This document shows, in pieces, positions 10,790 through 22,438 of a stretch of DNA of 64,000 nucleotides. Both the position numbers and the translations under genes were made by a program. The stretch comes from Hippasteria phrygiana. Taxonomy: Eukaryota > Echinodermata > Asteroidea > Valvatida > Goniasteridae. The stretch spans positions 248,001 to 312,000 of the forward strand of contig JAZGUH010000419.1 of assembly GCA_037893225.1 (NCBI GenBank), read 5' to 3'. Under the pieces are notes generated by a model. It did no database searches and had not been told where the DNA came from. It worked only from the letters and a program-made list of their open reading frames with translations. Numbering within the stretch: the first letter of the stretch is position 1; every line of letters begins with the position of its first letter.

Positions 10790-12020
10790 TACCGAACTGT
10801 GGTGTACGTACCACATCATTTGGTGCAGGTTTGGTACCTCTCTGGTGTACACCAATTCTGCAACATGCAATCACTGAATATGCAACAGCACTGCAAGTAT
10901 ACACCTCTGAAACTTCAACCAAACACCAGAATAGCACCAGAAAATTTTTATTTATAAATGAGTGCACTGCATGGCCAGTGCACCAATTCCACTCATCAGC
11001 CCCCATAGCATTACACTAAATCTGCACCACTGACATACAGTAAGCTTCTTCTCTCACCAAGCACATGTATGTATGCACCAAAAGCACACCATGCATGCCA
11101 AACACTCTTAAAAGAATTTCAGGACAGGTGTCACAGCAGAAACGACACCAAAAGTACACCACATAATACTCTTAAAGAAAGTTTTACAGTGCCCTAAATA
11201 TGAATCTAACTTAAGAAATCTTAGAATCTTGTGAGGCATCAAAGTGAGTATGTAAAGCAAGAAACACTTTGAGAAAGAAATCTTGTGGCAACTTGAAAAA
11301 GAGGCAAGGATAAACATATCTTTAATATTGTAAATGTTGCCACTGAAATGTCTATGGCTATACTAAATTGCATAAAAGCTGATGTACAAACATAATAGTT
11401 TCACCCTCTTCCTTCCTCCATGATCCTGCATAAGTACTACAGTTAATTCTTTATGGAGCTAGCCCAATTCTTCATTAAGAACAGTTTACCAGACCCATAG
11501 CCTACATGCACATCATCAAGAGTATCATGTTACTTTGACTCACAGTGCAGTGTAGGTATGGGTCACAAGTCACATGACACGGTGACCTTGCTGCTTGCAT
11601 ACCAGAGATAAATGGTCAGTGTGGGAAATTTGAAATCTGCACTGCAGTCAGTTGCATGCAGCAGTAATACACTGTACATGTAGGCTTGAAAGATGTCAGA
11701 CTTGTATAAAACTGGGTCAAAAATCATGGATATTTGCATGGCATTCATGCCTGTGGAAAACTGCTCATGTACACACTCAACCTGTACATGACCTGTACAA
11801 AATACACTGGTGAATAATTAATTGCTGAATGGATGGACTAGTCTTTGGAATGGACAAACTCACAACTACAAGCAACATGTTGAACCATGTCAACATGCTC
11901 ACAAGCTAGCTGTTTGTATGCGGTAAGTCTACAATTGTTACTATAGTAGGATGTGTCATTCCCTTTTTTGGCTTACACAATTTTATTTTGGCTAATATTC
12001 TGTAAAGATGTCCCCATTGT
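10790..12020 (-). repeat. Dispersed element, copy B (inverted partner of 5400-6270)
   Basis: Read on the minus strand this stretch follows copy A: aatggggacatctt, then accgcatacaaacag, then cagtgtgggaaatttgaaat, then the GGTGCA-rich part. It carries indels against copy A, so the relationship is old. From 12021 to 12768 only a short perfect hairpin (catggaggaagtcttcctcc, about 12037) stands out. Confidence 0.6.
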
Positions 12021-12768
12021 TACTTTGTATGTTAGTGCATGGAGGAAGTCTTCCTCCATGATGGTTATTAATATTAGTGATAGCAAAACAGTTGTGACAA
12101 TGCATACTGCTTTATAAACAGTTAAAGGATTGAATTTATGACTTAGCCAGTTACACTGTGAACAAGTAAAAATGGATTCAGTGCCCAGTAACAATGGACT
12201 TTCATTTTTTAATATGATGGCCTACTATAATTTCATTGATTAATTTCTGGTGAACAGCTACTACATGTAGCTACTAAAACTAGAAAACTTGGAAGTTTTT
12301 TTGTATAATAAATTATTTGTGATTCTTTTCTATTTCAGGCATGTCAGATACAGCATTTGCAGCAAGGAGATATCCACTTAAAGAAGTTAGCCACTCGATA
12401 CCCTGACAACAATTTGGTGATGTGTGTATATACATCATCATGTAACCATAGCAATCCAGCATTGGAAGCAGTGTGATTGGTTGATTTTGGCTGACTTGGT
12501 CCAGTACTTAAAAACAGTAGGGAGCTAGGGTTCAAAGAAAAACCTTGAAACTATAATTAAAGTGTTGTGTATTTGTTTAGTTTTTCAATATAATTTCTTG
12601 GCTTTGGATAATAAAATCTAGTTACCATAACATTTTTGCCTTGATGGGAACTCATGTCTTCAAACTGATCACATTAAGCACAATAATATGTGTGTGTGTT
12701 TAAATACAGCTTATAAAAACGGTGAACAATAACTGAAAATCATTATTTAGAAAATTAATTATGACAAA

Positions 12769-13229
12769 ACTGCAAGCTCGCCTGCCTGCAAGCTCGCCTG
12801 CCTGCAAGCTCGCCTGCCTGCAAGCTCGCCTGCCTGCAAGCTCGCCTGCCTGCAAGCTCGCCTGCCTGCAAGCTCGCCTGCCTGCAAGCTCGCCTGCCTG
12901 CAAGCTCGCCTGCCTGCAAGCTCGCCTGCCTGCAAGCTCGCCTGCCTGCAAGCTCGCCTGCCTGCAAGCTCGCCTGCCTGCAAGCTCGCCTGCCTGCAAG
13001 CTCGCCTGCCTGCAAGCTCGCCTGCCTGCAAGCTCGCCTGCCTGCAAGCTCGCCTGCCTGCAAGCTCGCCTGCCTGCAAGCTCGCCTGCCTGCAAGCTCG
13101 CCTGCCTGCAAGCTCGCCTGCCTGCAAGCTCGCCTGCCTGCAAGCTCGCCTGCCTGCAAGCTCGCCTGCCTGCAAGCTCGCCTGCCTGCAAGCTCGCCTG
13201 CCTGCAAGCTCGCCTGCCTGCAAGCTCGC
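12769..13229. repeat. 16-bp minisatellite, about 29 near-perfect copies (CAAGCTCGCCTGCCTG)
   Basis: A 16-bp unit repeats with essentially no variation over 460 bp. Sixteen is not divisible by three and the unit lacks stops, so frames on both strands stay open and read as ACRQASLQAGELAGRR or LPASSPACKLACLQAR. These are not genes. Such homogeneity means recent expansion. Confidence 0.97.
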
Positions 13230-13408
13230 AAGGTTCCAAATATGTAAATTAGGGCAAGCTTGCAGGCAAGCTCATCAGCAAGTTTGCAGGCAAGCTTGCA
13301 ACAAGCTTGCGGCAAGCTTGCCTGCAAGCTTAATACCCGCAAAACTTGCTGGTGAGCTTGCCTGCAAGCTTGCCGCAAGCTTGCCCTAATTTACATATTT
13401 GGAACCTT
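13230..13408. repeat. Perfect 34-bp inverted repeat beside the 16-bp array
   Basis: The segment starting aaggttccaaatatgtaaat (13230-13263) is exactly complementary to 13375-13408. The roughly 110-base loop is itself rich in gcaagcttgc. It would extrude as a cruciform and marks the inner right side of the foldback element. Confidence 0.85.
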
Positions 13409-13470
13409 GCAAGATTGCACGCAAGCTTGCAGGCAAGCTTGCAGCAAGCTTGCAAGCATTTCTGTAAGGG

Positions 13471-15015
13471 AGCAAGCGGAAAAGATAAAAAAAAAATGAT
13501 ATTGTGATGACGTCATCAGGGGGTCACGTGACGTCATCCTGAAGGTGCATTTTTGAAGGGCACATATCTAGAGAACCGTAGGTCCGATTAATTTCAAAGT
13601 TGGTTAATTGGTTGGCCAACATATGCAAAAGTTGAAAATAAATGATGACGTCATGATGACGTCATCAAGGGTCACGTGACGTCATCTTTTCTCATCACTT
13701 ATTTCTAATCGTTTTGAAAATGGAATCAAACTTCACCTTAATCGTTTTGCGTGATTTCGAAGTTCATTCCAAATCCTCGATCGTTCAGACTTCACGTACC
13801 AATTACGAAACGAAACAGCTCTGTGTTTGTCCACAAACACATCTTAGGTCTCGGTTTTTTTTTGCTTCCTTTTCAGACTTTTGCCCATAGCATTTGGACA
13901 CGTTTTCTTTCTAACTGGCACTTTGGCTACTTTGGTGCACCCGATTGCCTTTAAACTTGGCAGACACTTAGACCAACTGCTCAGAATGTGTCCCGAACTT
14001 TTTGAAAATCGTAACATTCTTTTCAATATATCTAGCGAACAAAATAAGATATTTTCAAAATTCTTTTTGCTATAGCTTTGGTATTTCTCAAAGATATGCC
14101 CTAAAAAGTAAAAATTGTGTGACGTCATGATGACGTCATCAAAAATGTGCTTTTTTAAAACACATATAAGGATAGGTCCGATCGTCATGAAAATTGGTGG
14201 GTAGGTAGATACTGGTACTAGGATGCAAAATCCAAAGTGACGTCATAATGACGTCATCATGTGATTTGTTATGAATTTTTGAAATTTTGAAATCGTAACA
14301 TTCTTTTAAATATATCTCGCAAACAAAACAAGAGATTTTCAAAATTCTTTTTGATACAGCTTTTGGTATGTCTCAAAGATATGCCCTAAAAGGCGAAAAT
14401 TGTGTGACGTCATAATGACGTCATCAAATTTTTTTTTTTAACGCATGTAAGGGTCGTTCCGATTAAAAATTTATACATTGAATTTTTCTCTACCTAATTC
14501 AACAATTTCGTGATCGTGGCTCACTCAAGTATTAAGAAATAACAGGCATCTAAAAAATTGTGACCAAATTCAATATAACACAAAGGAATTCTGGGAAGGC
14601 CAGAAACCATGGCTTTCATGTGGCATGCTGTCTATAAAGAGTTGATCTCTAGTCTTTTTTTCAAGTCGTTAGACAAGTCGTAGGCAGATACTTACACCAA
14701 CTGCTCAGAATGTGCGCCGAACTTTTAGGTCATGATGACGTCATCACATGTCACGTGACGTCATCTTAAAGGGGCATTTTTGGAAACCATATATCTACAA
14801 AAGTACAAGTCACATTAAGTTAAAACGTGGTATTTAGTTATGCCAGCATGTGTTAGATGAAAATGTATGTGACGTCATGGTGACGTCATGATGACGTCAT
14901 CGGCTAATTTTCTATGATTTTTTTCATTTTTGAAATTTCATTTAAATCACATAATTTTACACAAAAAAACAAAACAGCCCTGTGTTTGTCCACAAACACT
15001 GCACCAGATGTCTAG
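13471..15015 (+). mobile_element. CRE-rich satellite ending in a Helitron-like 3' terminus (unit 1)
   Basis: After a resumed satellite stretch, units of about 285 bp begin near 13840 with cttttcagacttttgcccat. The segment ends with hairpin gtgtttgtccacaaacac, a 12-base spacer and CTAG (15012-15015), followed by T. Hairpin, short spacer, CTRR and a following T are the known 3' signature of Helitron rolling-circle transposons. No Rep/helicase is visible. Confidence 0.55.
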
Positions 15016-15064
15016 TTGGCTGTTTTGGAAACTTTTCCAAAACAGCCCTTGTTTTCGTTAAGAT

Positions 15065-15116
<52 letters not shown>

Positions 15117-16812
15117 CCTTTTCAGACTTTTTGCCCATAGCATTTGTGCACGTTTTCTTTCTTACCGGCGCTTTGGCTACTTTGGTGCACCCGATTGCCT
15201 CTAAACTTGGCAGACACTTAGACCAACTGCTCAGAATGTATGCCGAACATTTACGTCATGATGACGTCATCACGTGATTTTTTATGAATTTTTGAAATTT
15301 GAAAATCGTAATATTCTATTTAATATATCTAGCGAACAAAACAAGATATTTTCAAAATTCCTTTTGTTATAGCTTTGGTATGTCTCAAAGATATGCACTA
15401 AAAGAAAAAAAAATGTGTGATGTCATGATGACGTCATCAAAAATGTGCTTTTTTAAAACACATATAAGGATAGGTCCGATCGTCATGAAAATTGGTGGGT
15501 AGGTAGATACTGGCACTAGGATGCAAAATCCAAAATGACGTCATGATGACGTCATCACGTGATTTGTTATGAATTTTTGAAATTTTGAAAATCGTAACAT
15601 TCTTTTAAATATATCTGGCAAACAAAACAAGATATTTTCAAAATTCTTTTTGTTATAGCTTTGGTAGGTCTCAAAGATATGCCCTAAAAAGGAAAAAAAT
15701 GTGTGACGTCATGATGACATCATCAAAAATGTCCTTTTTTAAAACACATATAAGGATAGGTCCGATCGTCATGAAAATTGGTGGGTAGGTAGATACTGCC
15801 ACCAGCATGCAGAAGCCGAAGTGACGTCATGATGACGTCATCACGTGATTTTTTATGAATTTTTGAAATTTTGAAATCGTAAAAGTCTTTTAAATATATC
15901 TGGCAAACAAAACAAGATATTTTCAAAATTATTTTTGTTATAGCTTTGGTAGGTCTCAAAGATATGCCCTAAAAAGGAAAAAAATGTGTGACGTCATGAT
16001 GACATCATCAAAAATGTGCTTTTTTAAAACACATATAAGGATAGGTCCGATCGTCATGAAAATTGGTGGGTAGGTAGATACTGGCACTAGGATGCAAAAT
16101 CCAAAATGACGTCATGATGACGTCATCACGTGATTTTTTATTAATTTTTGAAATTTTGAAAATCGTAACATTCTTTTAAATATATCTGGCAAACAAAACA
16201 AGATATTTTCAAAATTCTTTTTGTTATAGCTTTGGTAGGTCTCAAAGATATGCCCTAAAAAGGAAAAAAATGTGTGACGTCATGATGACATCATCAAAAA
16301 TGTCCTTTTTTAAAACACATATAAGGATAGGTCCGATCGTCATGAAAATTGGTGGGTAGGTAGATACTGCCACCAGCATGCAGAAGCCGAAGTGACGTCA
16401 TGATGACGTCATCACGTGATTTTTTATGAATTTTTGAAATTTTGAAATCGTAAAAGTCTTTTAAATATATCTGGCAAACAAAACAAGATATTTTCAAAAT
16501 TATTTTTGTTATAGCTTTGGTAGGTCTCAAAGATATGCCCTAAAAAGGAAAAAAATGTGTGACGTCATGATGACATCATCAAAAATGTGCTTTTTTTAAA
16601 CACATATAAGGATAGGTCCAATCGTCATGAAAATTGGTGGGTAGGTAGATACTGTCACTAGCATGCAAAATCTGAAATGATGTCATGATGACGTCATCGG
16701 GAATTTTTTTTATGATTTTTGAAATTTTTGAAATTTCATTTTAATCACAATTTTACACAAAAAAACAAAACAGCCCTGTGTTTGTCCACAAACACTGTAC
16801 CAGATGTCTAGT
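15016..16812 (+). mobile_element. CRE-rich satellite ending in a Helitron-like 3' terminus (unit 2)
   Basis: This starts with a perfect hairpin (ggctgttttggaaac and its complement) and a long T tract (about 15062-15117). It then carries roughly 285-bp repeats with tgacgtcatgatgacgtca, and ends in the same hairpin, spacer and CTAG (16809-16812) before T. Two inner 285-bp units form a 571-bp block that recurs almost unchanged (15723-15959 against 16294-16530). No gene is present. Confidence 0.55.
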
Positions 16813-17946
16813 TTTTTGTTTTTTTTGTGCTTCCTTTTCAGACTTTTTCCCATAGCATTTGTACACGTTTTCTTTCTTACCGGCACTTTGGCTACTTTGG
16901 TGCACCCGATTGCCTTTAAACTTGGCAGACACTTAGACAAACTGCTCAGAATGTGTCCCGAACTTTTTGGTCATGATGACGTCATCACGTGATTTTTTAT
17001 GAATTTTTGAATTTTGAAAATCGTAACATTCTTTTCAATATATCTAGCGAACAAAACAAGATATTTTCAAAATTCTTTTTGTTATAGCTTTGGTATGTCT
17101 CAAAGATATGCCCTAAAAGGGAGAAAATGTGTGACGTCATGATGACATCATCAAAAATGTGCTTTTTTAAAACACATATAAGGATAGGTCCGATCGTCAT
17201 GAAAATTGGTGGGTAGGTAGATACTGTCACTAGGATGCTGAATCCAAAGTGACGTCATGATGACGTCATCACGTGATTTTTTATGAATTTTTCAAAATTT
17301 GAAAATCGTAACATTCTTTTCAATATATCTGGCGAACAAAACAAGATATTTTCAACATTCTTTTTGTTATAGCTTTGGTATGTCTCAAAGATATGCCCTA
17401 AAAAGGAAAAAAATGTGTGACGTCATGATGACGTCATCAAAAATGTGCTTTTTTAAAACACATATAAGGATAGGTCCGATCGTCATGAAAATTGGTGGGT
17501 AGGTAGATACTGCCACCAGCATGCCAAATCTGAAATGACGTCATGATGACGTCATCACGTGATTTGTTATGAATTTTTGAAATTTTGAAATCGTAAAATT
17601 CTTTAAAATATATCTGGCAAACAAAACAAGATATTTTCAAAATTCTTTTTGTTATAGCTTTGGTAGGTCTCAAAGATATGCCCTAAAAAGGAAAAAAATG
17701 TGTGACGTCATGATGACATCATCAAAAATGTGCTTTTTAAAAACACATATAAGGATAGGTCCGATCGTCATGAAAATTGGTGGGTAGGTAGAAACTGTCA
17801 CTAGCATGCAAAATCTGAAATGACGTCATCGTCAATTTTTTTTAATGATTTTTGAAATTTTTGAAATTTCATTTTAATCACAATTTTACACACAAAAACA
17901 AAACAGCCCTGTGTTTGTCCACAAACACTGTACCAGATGTCTAGTT
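16813..17946 (+). mobile_element. CRE-rich satellite ending in a Helitron-like 3' terminus (unit 3)
   Basis: This unit begins with a T-rich run and cttccttttcagactttttc, as do its neighbours. It contains the same 285-bp repeats and ends with the hairpin gtgtttgtccacaaacac, taccagatgt-type spacer and CTAG (17943-17946) followed by T. With units 1 and 2 it makes a head-to-tail series. From 17947 to 18578 I see no feature. Confidence 0.55.
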
Positions 17947-18578
17947 TCTTTTGTTACTTTGATCTATTGGGGCTGTACGCGTAGATTCAATTTAGTGTGA
18001 ATAGATAAAAACAAAACACAAAGCCCTCAAAATTATAAATATTGCCACAAATCTACACATGAACACAAATGTAAAAAATACAGTATATTGGCTTATTTTC
18101 GAGTTTACCATGACACACAATATGTACAAGATTGTGCAGCCAATAAACTATTTAGATCAAGTGAACAGTGCCTTGGAAGGCACTACAAAAAAAAAGTCCA
18201 GGTACATTTCAATGACATTCCGCAAAGTTGTTGAAAAGCCTTTGGTATTTGTTGGGATTTTTCTTTGAAAAACCCATCTCGGGGCACTTTGGTCATTTTT
18301 AAATGCCATATCTTCATCATAATTGGCCCAGATAAAGACATACATGTATAGCACAGATGGTCCGAGAACAATAACATCACGATGAGCTTGGAGTTACAGT
18401 GTATGTTTGTCTGCTTGCTGCGTATAGCAAATATTAGTTCGCTCTCTTAGCCTTGTGTCGGGCGAACTTTCATATTAAAAAAAGAAAAAAAGAAATGGAA
18501 CTAGTACCAGCGCGAAATGACGTAATCCCAGCATGCAAGGCAGCGCGCCAATCCTGCACATACATCAACCTGCAAAAT

Positions 18579-18892
18579 GGCTGATGTCTATTACCTTTAG
18601 CAAAATTGTTGGCGACAAATCCGGGGAAAAAGAGACCGGCTAAGGACTCCTCTGCCACCCCAAAAAGATGAAGAAATCATGGGAGTACGAAGAGACAATC
18701 TGTCAAATCAGAAATGAAGAGAATGGTGCACAACAGCACCATTTGAAAGGAAGTGGCAGTGGTCGTTCCTGGCCGCACCAGAGGGAACAGTGCCACGACA
18801 GGTGGACCTACCTCAAAAGTTGGTACAGGGAAACCAAGAAAAAGAACAATAGTTCGGGACGTGGTTGCGGTTCTATGCCCTCTGGCAGATAA
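18579..18892 (+). pseudogene. Degenerate Myb/SANT-like (trihelix) DNA-binding domain
   Basis: An ATG in a good context (18579) is followed by several frame breaks. From 18668 a 74-codon frame reads WEYEET, NEENGAQQHHL, REQCHDRWTYLKSWYRETKK and NNSSGRG. This spacing of a tryptophan-rich first helix, a QC-R third helix and a basic tail resembles the Myb/SANT-like domain found in the second protein of PIF/Harbinger transposons and in domesticated relatives. Those proteins bind transposon ends and help import transposase. The second helix is eroded. It may be the lost first exon of the broken gene at 22.2-24 kb, which has the same orientation. Assignment is by eye. Confidence 0.45.
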
Positions 18893-19189
18893 GAAATTCC
18901 ATTGGATGTGATGAATGCACGCTTGCAGACCAGACGTCTACAACAGTGCCAGAAATTTCTGTTTTCCATTGGGAAATTGAGAATCCAAAATCACCAATGG
19001 TGACATAGACAAAAGTGATGCAGATGGCTCACAAAAGCACAAAACAAAAATGGGGAAAGACAGTATACATATACGTGTCATTCTCGGGCCCGGCACGAGC
19101 AACGTGGCCAAAAGAACCCACATGTAGATACACGAAAAAATGGGGACAACAACAAAATTGTTGAACCATTTTTAATTGCCCGAAAATTC

Positions 19190-19890
19190 AAATTTTTACT
19201 CATGAAATTGAAAGGACAAACACCTGACCTGCAACTGAAAAGCACCCCGAATAAAAGGGTGCAAAAATAGTGTCAGCCCATAAAAGACGCATTTTCAGTA
19301 AAAAAAAAAGAAAACTGAAAATCGGTCATGAAGAGGCAGAATTCTGTTTTTCAAAACTTTTTTGTTTATTTTAAAAGCCTGACATTTTTTTAAAATGAAA
19401 TTGAATGAACACCTAAACCTACAACTGAAAAGCGCCCCAAATGAAAGGGTGCAGAAAATCAGCCTAATGAATTCAAAATATAGACTCATTTTCAGTTTTA
19501 AAAAACAACTGAAAATCGGTCATGAAGAGGCAGAATACCGTTTTTGTTGTTGTTTTTTTTCATTCTAAATGCCTGAAAATTCCAATTCTTATTAATGAAA
19601 TTGAAAGAACACCTGACCTGTAACTGAAAAGCACCCCAAATTAAAGGGTCACAGAAATAGTGACAGCCTATTGAATTTAAAATAAAGACTCATTTCCGGT
19701 TAAAAAACAACTAAAAATCAGTCATGAAGAGGCAGAATGCCATTTTTCCCAACAATTTTTGTTCCAGTATGATGCCCAAAAATTCCATTTTTATTAATGA
19801 AATTGAAAGAACACTGACCTGCAACTGAAAAGCGCCCCGAATGAAAGGGTGCACAAATAGTGAAAGCCTAATGAATGTGGACCCAATTGT
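19190..19890. repeat. About 200-bp diverged tandem repeat, four copies
   Basis: The phrase atgaaattgaaagaacacct, followed by caactgaaaagc, ccc and a-rich DNA, and by aaaatcggtcatgaagaggc, recurs near 19200, 19394, 19595 and 19797. Copies differ by substitutions and small indels, so the array is old. The stretch 18893-19190 shows nothing recognised. Confidence 0.75.
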
Positions 19891-20640
19891 TAAGTTTGAA
19901 TCTCGCCGCGGAGTTTGACTCCAAAAGAGACAAAGTGTTTTGAAAGAAGTCATCAGAGATCATGCAAATTGACAAGTGCCCTGGGAATGGCATGGATGAT
20001 CTTCGGAGTCGAGTTGAGACCAAACTCGTGCTCAAGTTACTGAAACACCAGACCAAAAAGTTTGAGAGAATTGAAATCTTAAACTGCGGTGTCCAAAGTG
20101 GGTTGTTGCCAAACGAAAATTGTAGATGGTATCCAGAAGCATGTGAACAAGAACGACGGTTAGTGTTGCCAATGAATTGAGTGGTCGGTATGACAGGACT
20201 TGTAATGTTGGGTTACAGTTTTCCCAATATTTGCTGATGCCGAGAGCTAATGTACAAAAGCCAGAATTTCTTGGTGTAATGAGAACCTTTTCTCATCGGA
20301 TGTCGAGCACAATGCCGACTTGCAATGTATGGTGGCAGCCAGAATGTTGAAACAAATGATAAAGGACATATGAGGATCCCACAAGAGGGTTTAATAACCA
20401 ACTGTGCCCAGCTGAATCGGCCTTTTACACCAGTGGAGCTCATCGATACCCCCATTACAGAGGAGGGTATTTCCAACGTGGACATCGTTGGTGTCCTGGC
20501 CCTCGTGTAGGGGTAAAGGCAGTCGCCCGACTGGTGCTCCCTATCCGTACCTCCAAGGTGTGCATATGCCTACGGTATGAGATCTGGAGGGGGAAAGCTT
20601 GAATTACACAACGAACCTCGACCACATCTACTGCACACTT
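19890..20640 (+). other. Unassigned segment upstream of the DIRS-like remnant
   Basis: Short plus-strand frames interrupted by stops (for example 19962-20180 and 20325-20510) read as plausible decayed protein, but match no domain I recognise. They lie upstream of, and collinear with, the DIRS-like fragment. They could be its first ORF or flanking host DNA. Confidence 0.25.
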
Positions 20641-21390
20641 CAGATGAGAGGTAGGCTCAAATGTTGGAATTTCCAAGCCGGGTATTGTATAGCATTTAAT
20701 GAATCTGAGCAAAAATCCACACTGTTTTATTCTGGTAGAGTGAGCATTTATATAAAAATGGAGAGGCATTACTTCAGATAGTGAAATATTAGATGGCAGC
20801 AGGTTGCACAATTGAATTCAGATTGTGATGCACCTGTTCAGTACACTATGCCAATATTTAAATTTAACCAGGAAACAGAGTTATCAGGAAATCCAAAACT
20901 TAATTAAAAAGCAGGTTTTGAAAAATGCGGTTACAGAGGATGGTGAATTTGTATCAAGCATTTTGTTAGTGCCCAAGAAAAATGGCTCCCATAGACTTAT
21001 TTTGAATCTGAAGCAATTTGACTACAATGTCGAATACCACCAATTTAAGACAGAAACATTTGATGTTGCATGAAAGTTGATTTCTAAAGGGTGCTTTTGG
21101 CATCACTTGAAAGATGCATACTATGGTGTCCCTATGCATCCAGATTTTAGGAAATTTCTTTAATTCTTTTGGAGAGATTCCTTGTTCCATTTCACCTGTA
21201 TGCCAAAAATGTCCAGAAATGTATGGATTTCTGCTTCACATTTACAGTAGCAGGGACTGAAAATGTGGAGGCTGATTTGGAGAGCAAGCATTTCAATGAT
21301 ACCTGTAGATGTGAGTGGTCCTTGGACGAAGGTGTTTTCCATATAGACTGGTACAAATTGACTGAACCTTGACCTTTTGCCTCCAGATTA
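20640..21390 (+). pseudogene. Decayed DIRS-like retrotransposon: RT and RNase H fragments
   Basis: Fragments appear in DIRS order. First is GRLKCWNFQAGYCIAF (about 20650), a pre-RT motif. Next, from 20825, is SYQEIQNLIKKQVLKNAV with SSILLVPKKNGSHRLILNLK, the RT fingers. After a stop at 21071 come LKDAYYGVPMHPDFRKFL and FTCMP in broken frames. Then, directly, there is AGTENVEADLESKHFNDTCR with CEWSLDEGVF, a motif from the end of the RNase H region. The RT active-site block and most of RNase H are deleted. No methyltransferase or tyrosine recombinase is seen. This is a dead copy. The family identification is fairly confident because of the EADLES-FND motif. Confidence 0.7.
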
Positions 21391-22215
21391 AATGCAAAAT
21401 GCAGTTGGTATTTAGTTATGGCAGAGCTAGGACATACAAGTGGAATTTTGTTTTCCCCCTTTCAGCCTAATTGGTCGAGTACTACAGAAGTTGAGATCCA
21501 ACAGAGGGACGGCACGAATGATTGTACCATGTTGGCCAACTCATGCAACCATGGTGAAGTCTTCCTAGACCCCTGATGACCGAGCAACCGCTACCGTTGC
21601 CTCAAATTGGAAAACTCTCAAATTTAGCAACACACTACATCCGCTAAGGAAGAAGTTATCGCTGATAGCAGGGTACATATCAGGAAAGCCTGAAGAACTT
21701 GGAAGTGTTGGGTAAGGTTTTACACGTTTTGTTTCATTGGCCAAACAATCAATGGCCACCCTGAATATTTTTCTGCCTGTCTGGTTTTACATGGTGCATA
21801 TGCAGGTAAAAGTGTAGTTAAGGACACCTCTCAATACATGTAGCATGAAAAGACTGAAATAGACAAATACAACGTAGTCTAAATAAAAAGGGCTGCAAAA
21901 TTGACATTGACATTAATTGTAGGACTATTCATTTTCGAGTAATTTAGCATTCCATTAAGACATTTTATAGACGTTTTACATATTTGGAAATGAAATCGGT
22001 GCAAAGATAAAGCAAAATGCATTTAAAAATCTAGCTTTTTTGAGGGCAAAAAAAATATTAAAAAAGGATCTGGGTGGGGATGGTCAAATGGTGTTTTTTT
22101 TTTAATTGGCCAAATGTGCGATTTTATGTATTTTATATGTAGCCTTTTTAAAATCTTGTATTAGGTCAACGCCCCATGAATGATAGACAATCGCTACCAT
22201 CTTGACAATGACATC

Positions 22216-22279
22216 ATGGAGACTACATGTACAGAGGACGACCAGAGTCAAGACTTGGATGATTTTGACAATTCTGGAG
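22216..22279 (+). pseudogene. Exon-like block B, left copy
   Basis: The block encodes METTCTEDDQSQDLDDFDNS followed by G, an acidic start, and ends at a GT donor (gtaaatg). The paralogous block at 38712-38775 has the same length, start and donor. It joins in phase with block C, where the frame soon hits a stop. Confidence 0.45.
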
Positions 22280-22438
22280 GTAAATGTAATTCCATCGGGT
22301 GCTAGAAATATTTCAGAGCTTTGTAAGTATCAAAATTAGGGAGTAAAGGACCTCCTTCCCTTTGAAGACAATACTGAAGCTTCTATTTTATTTTGCCAAC
22401 CAAACATGATTGGTTAACAAATGTAATCTTTCTTTCAG

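Larger units (their letters stand above)
9560..13470. mobile_element. 3.9-kb foldback element bounded by CCTTACrGAAA inverted ends
   Basis: The left end ccttacggaaa and right end tttctgtaagg are inverted copies, flanked by a possible 3-bp duplication (agc at 9557-9559 and 13471-13473). The CRE-rich satellite on the two sides would join cleanly without it. Subterminal DNA on both sides is built from the palindromic word gcaagcttgc, expanded into a 34-bp array at the left and a 16-bp array at the right. The interior holds an inverted copy of the 5.4-6.27 kb repeat. No transposase is visible, so it is non-autonomous if mobile. Confidence 0.7.

Noticed and set aside
12700..13378. Long overlapping ORFs of up to 207 codons on both strands
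   Set aside because: They are produced by a stop-free 16-bp tandem repeat; several frames and both strands are open at once.
15723..17673. Repeated 78-codon minus-strand ORFs (MRPTKAITK...)
   Set aside because: They recur because the 285-bp satellite recurs; composition is AT-driven and the start is not conserved.
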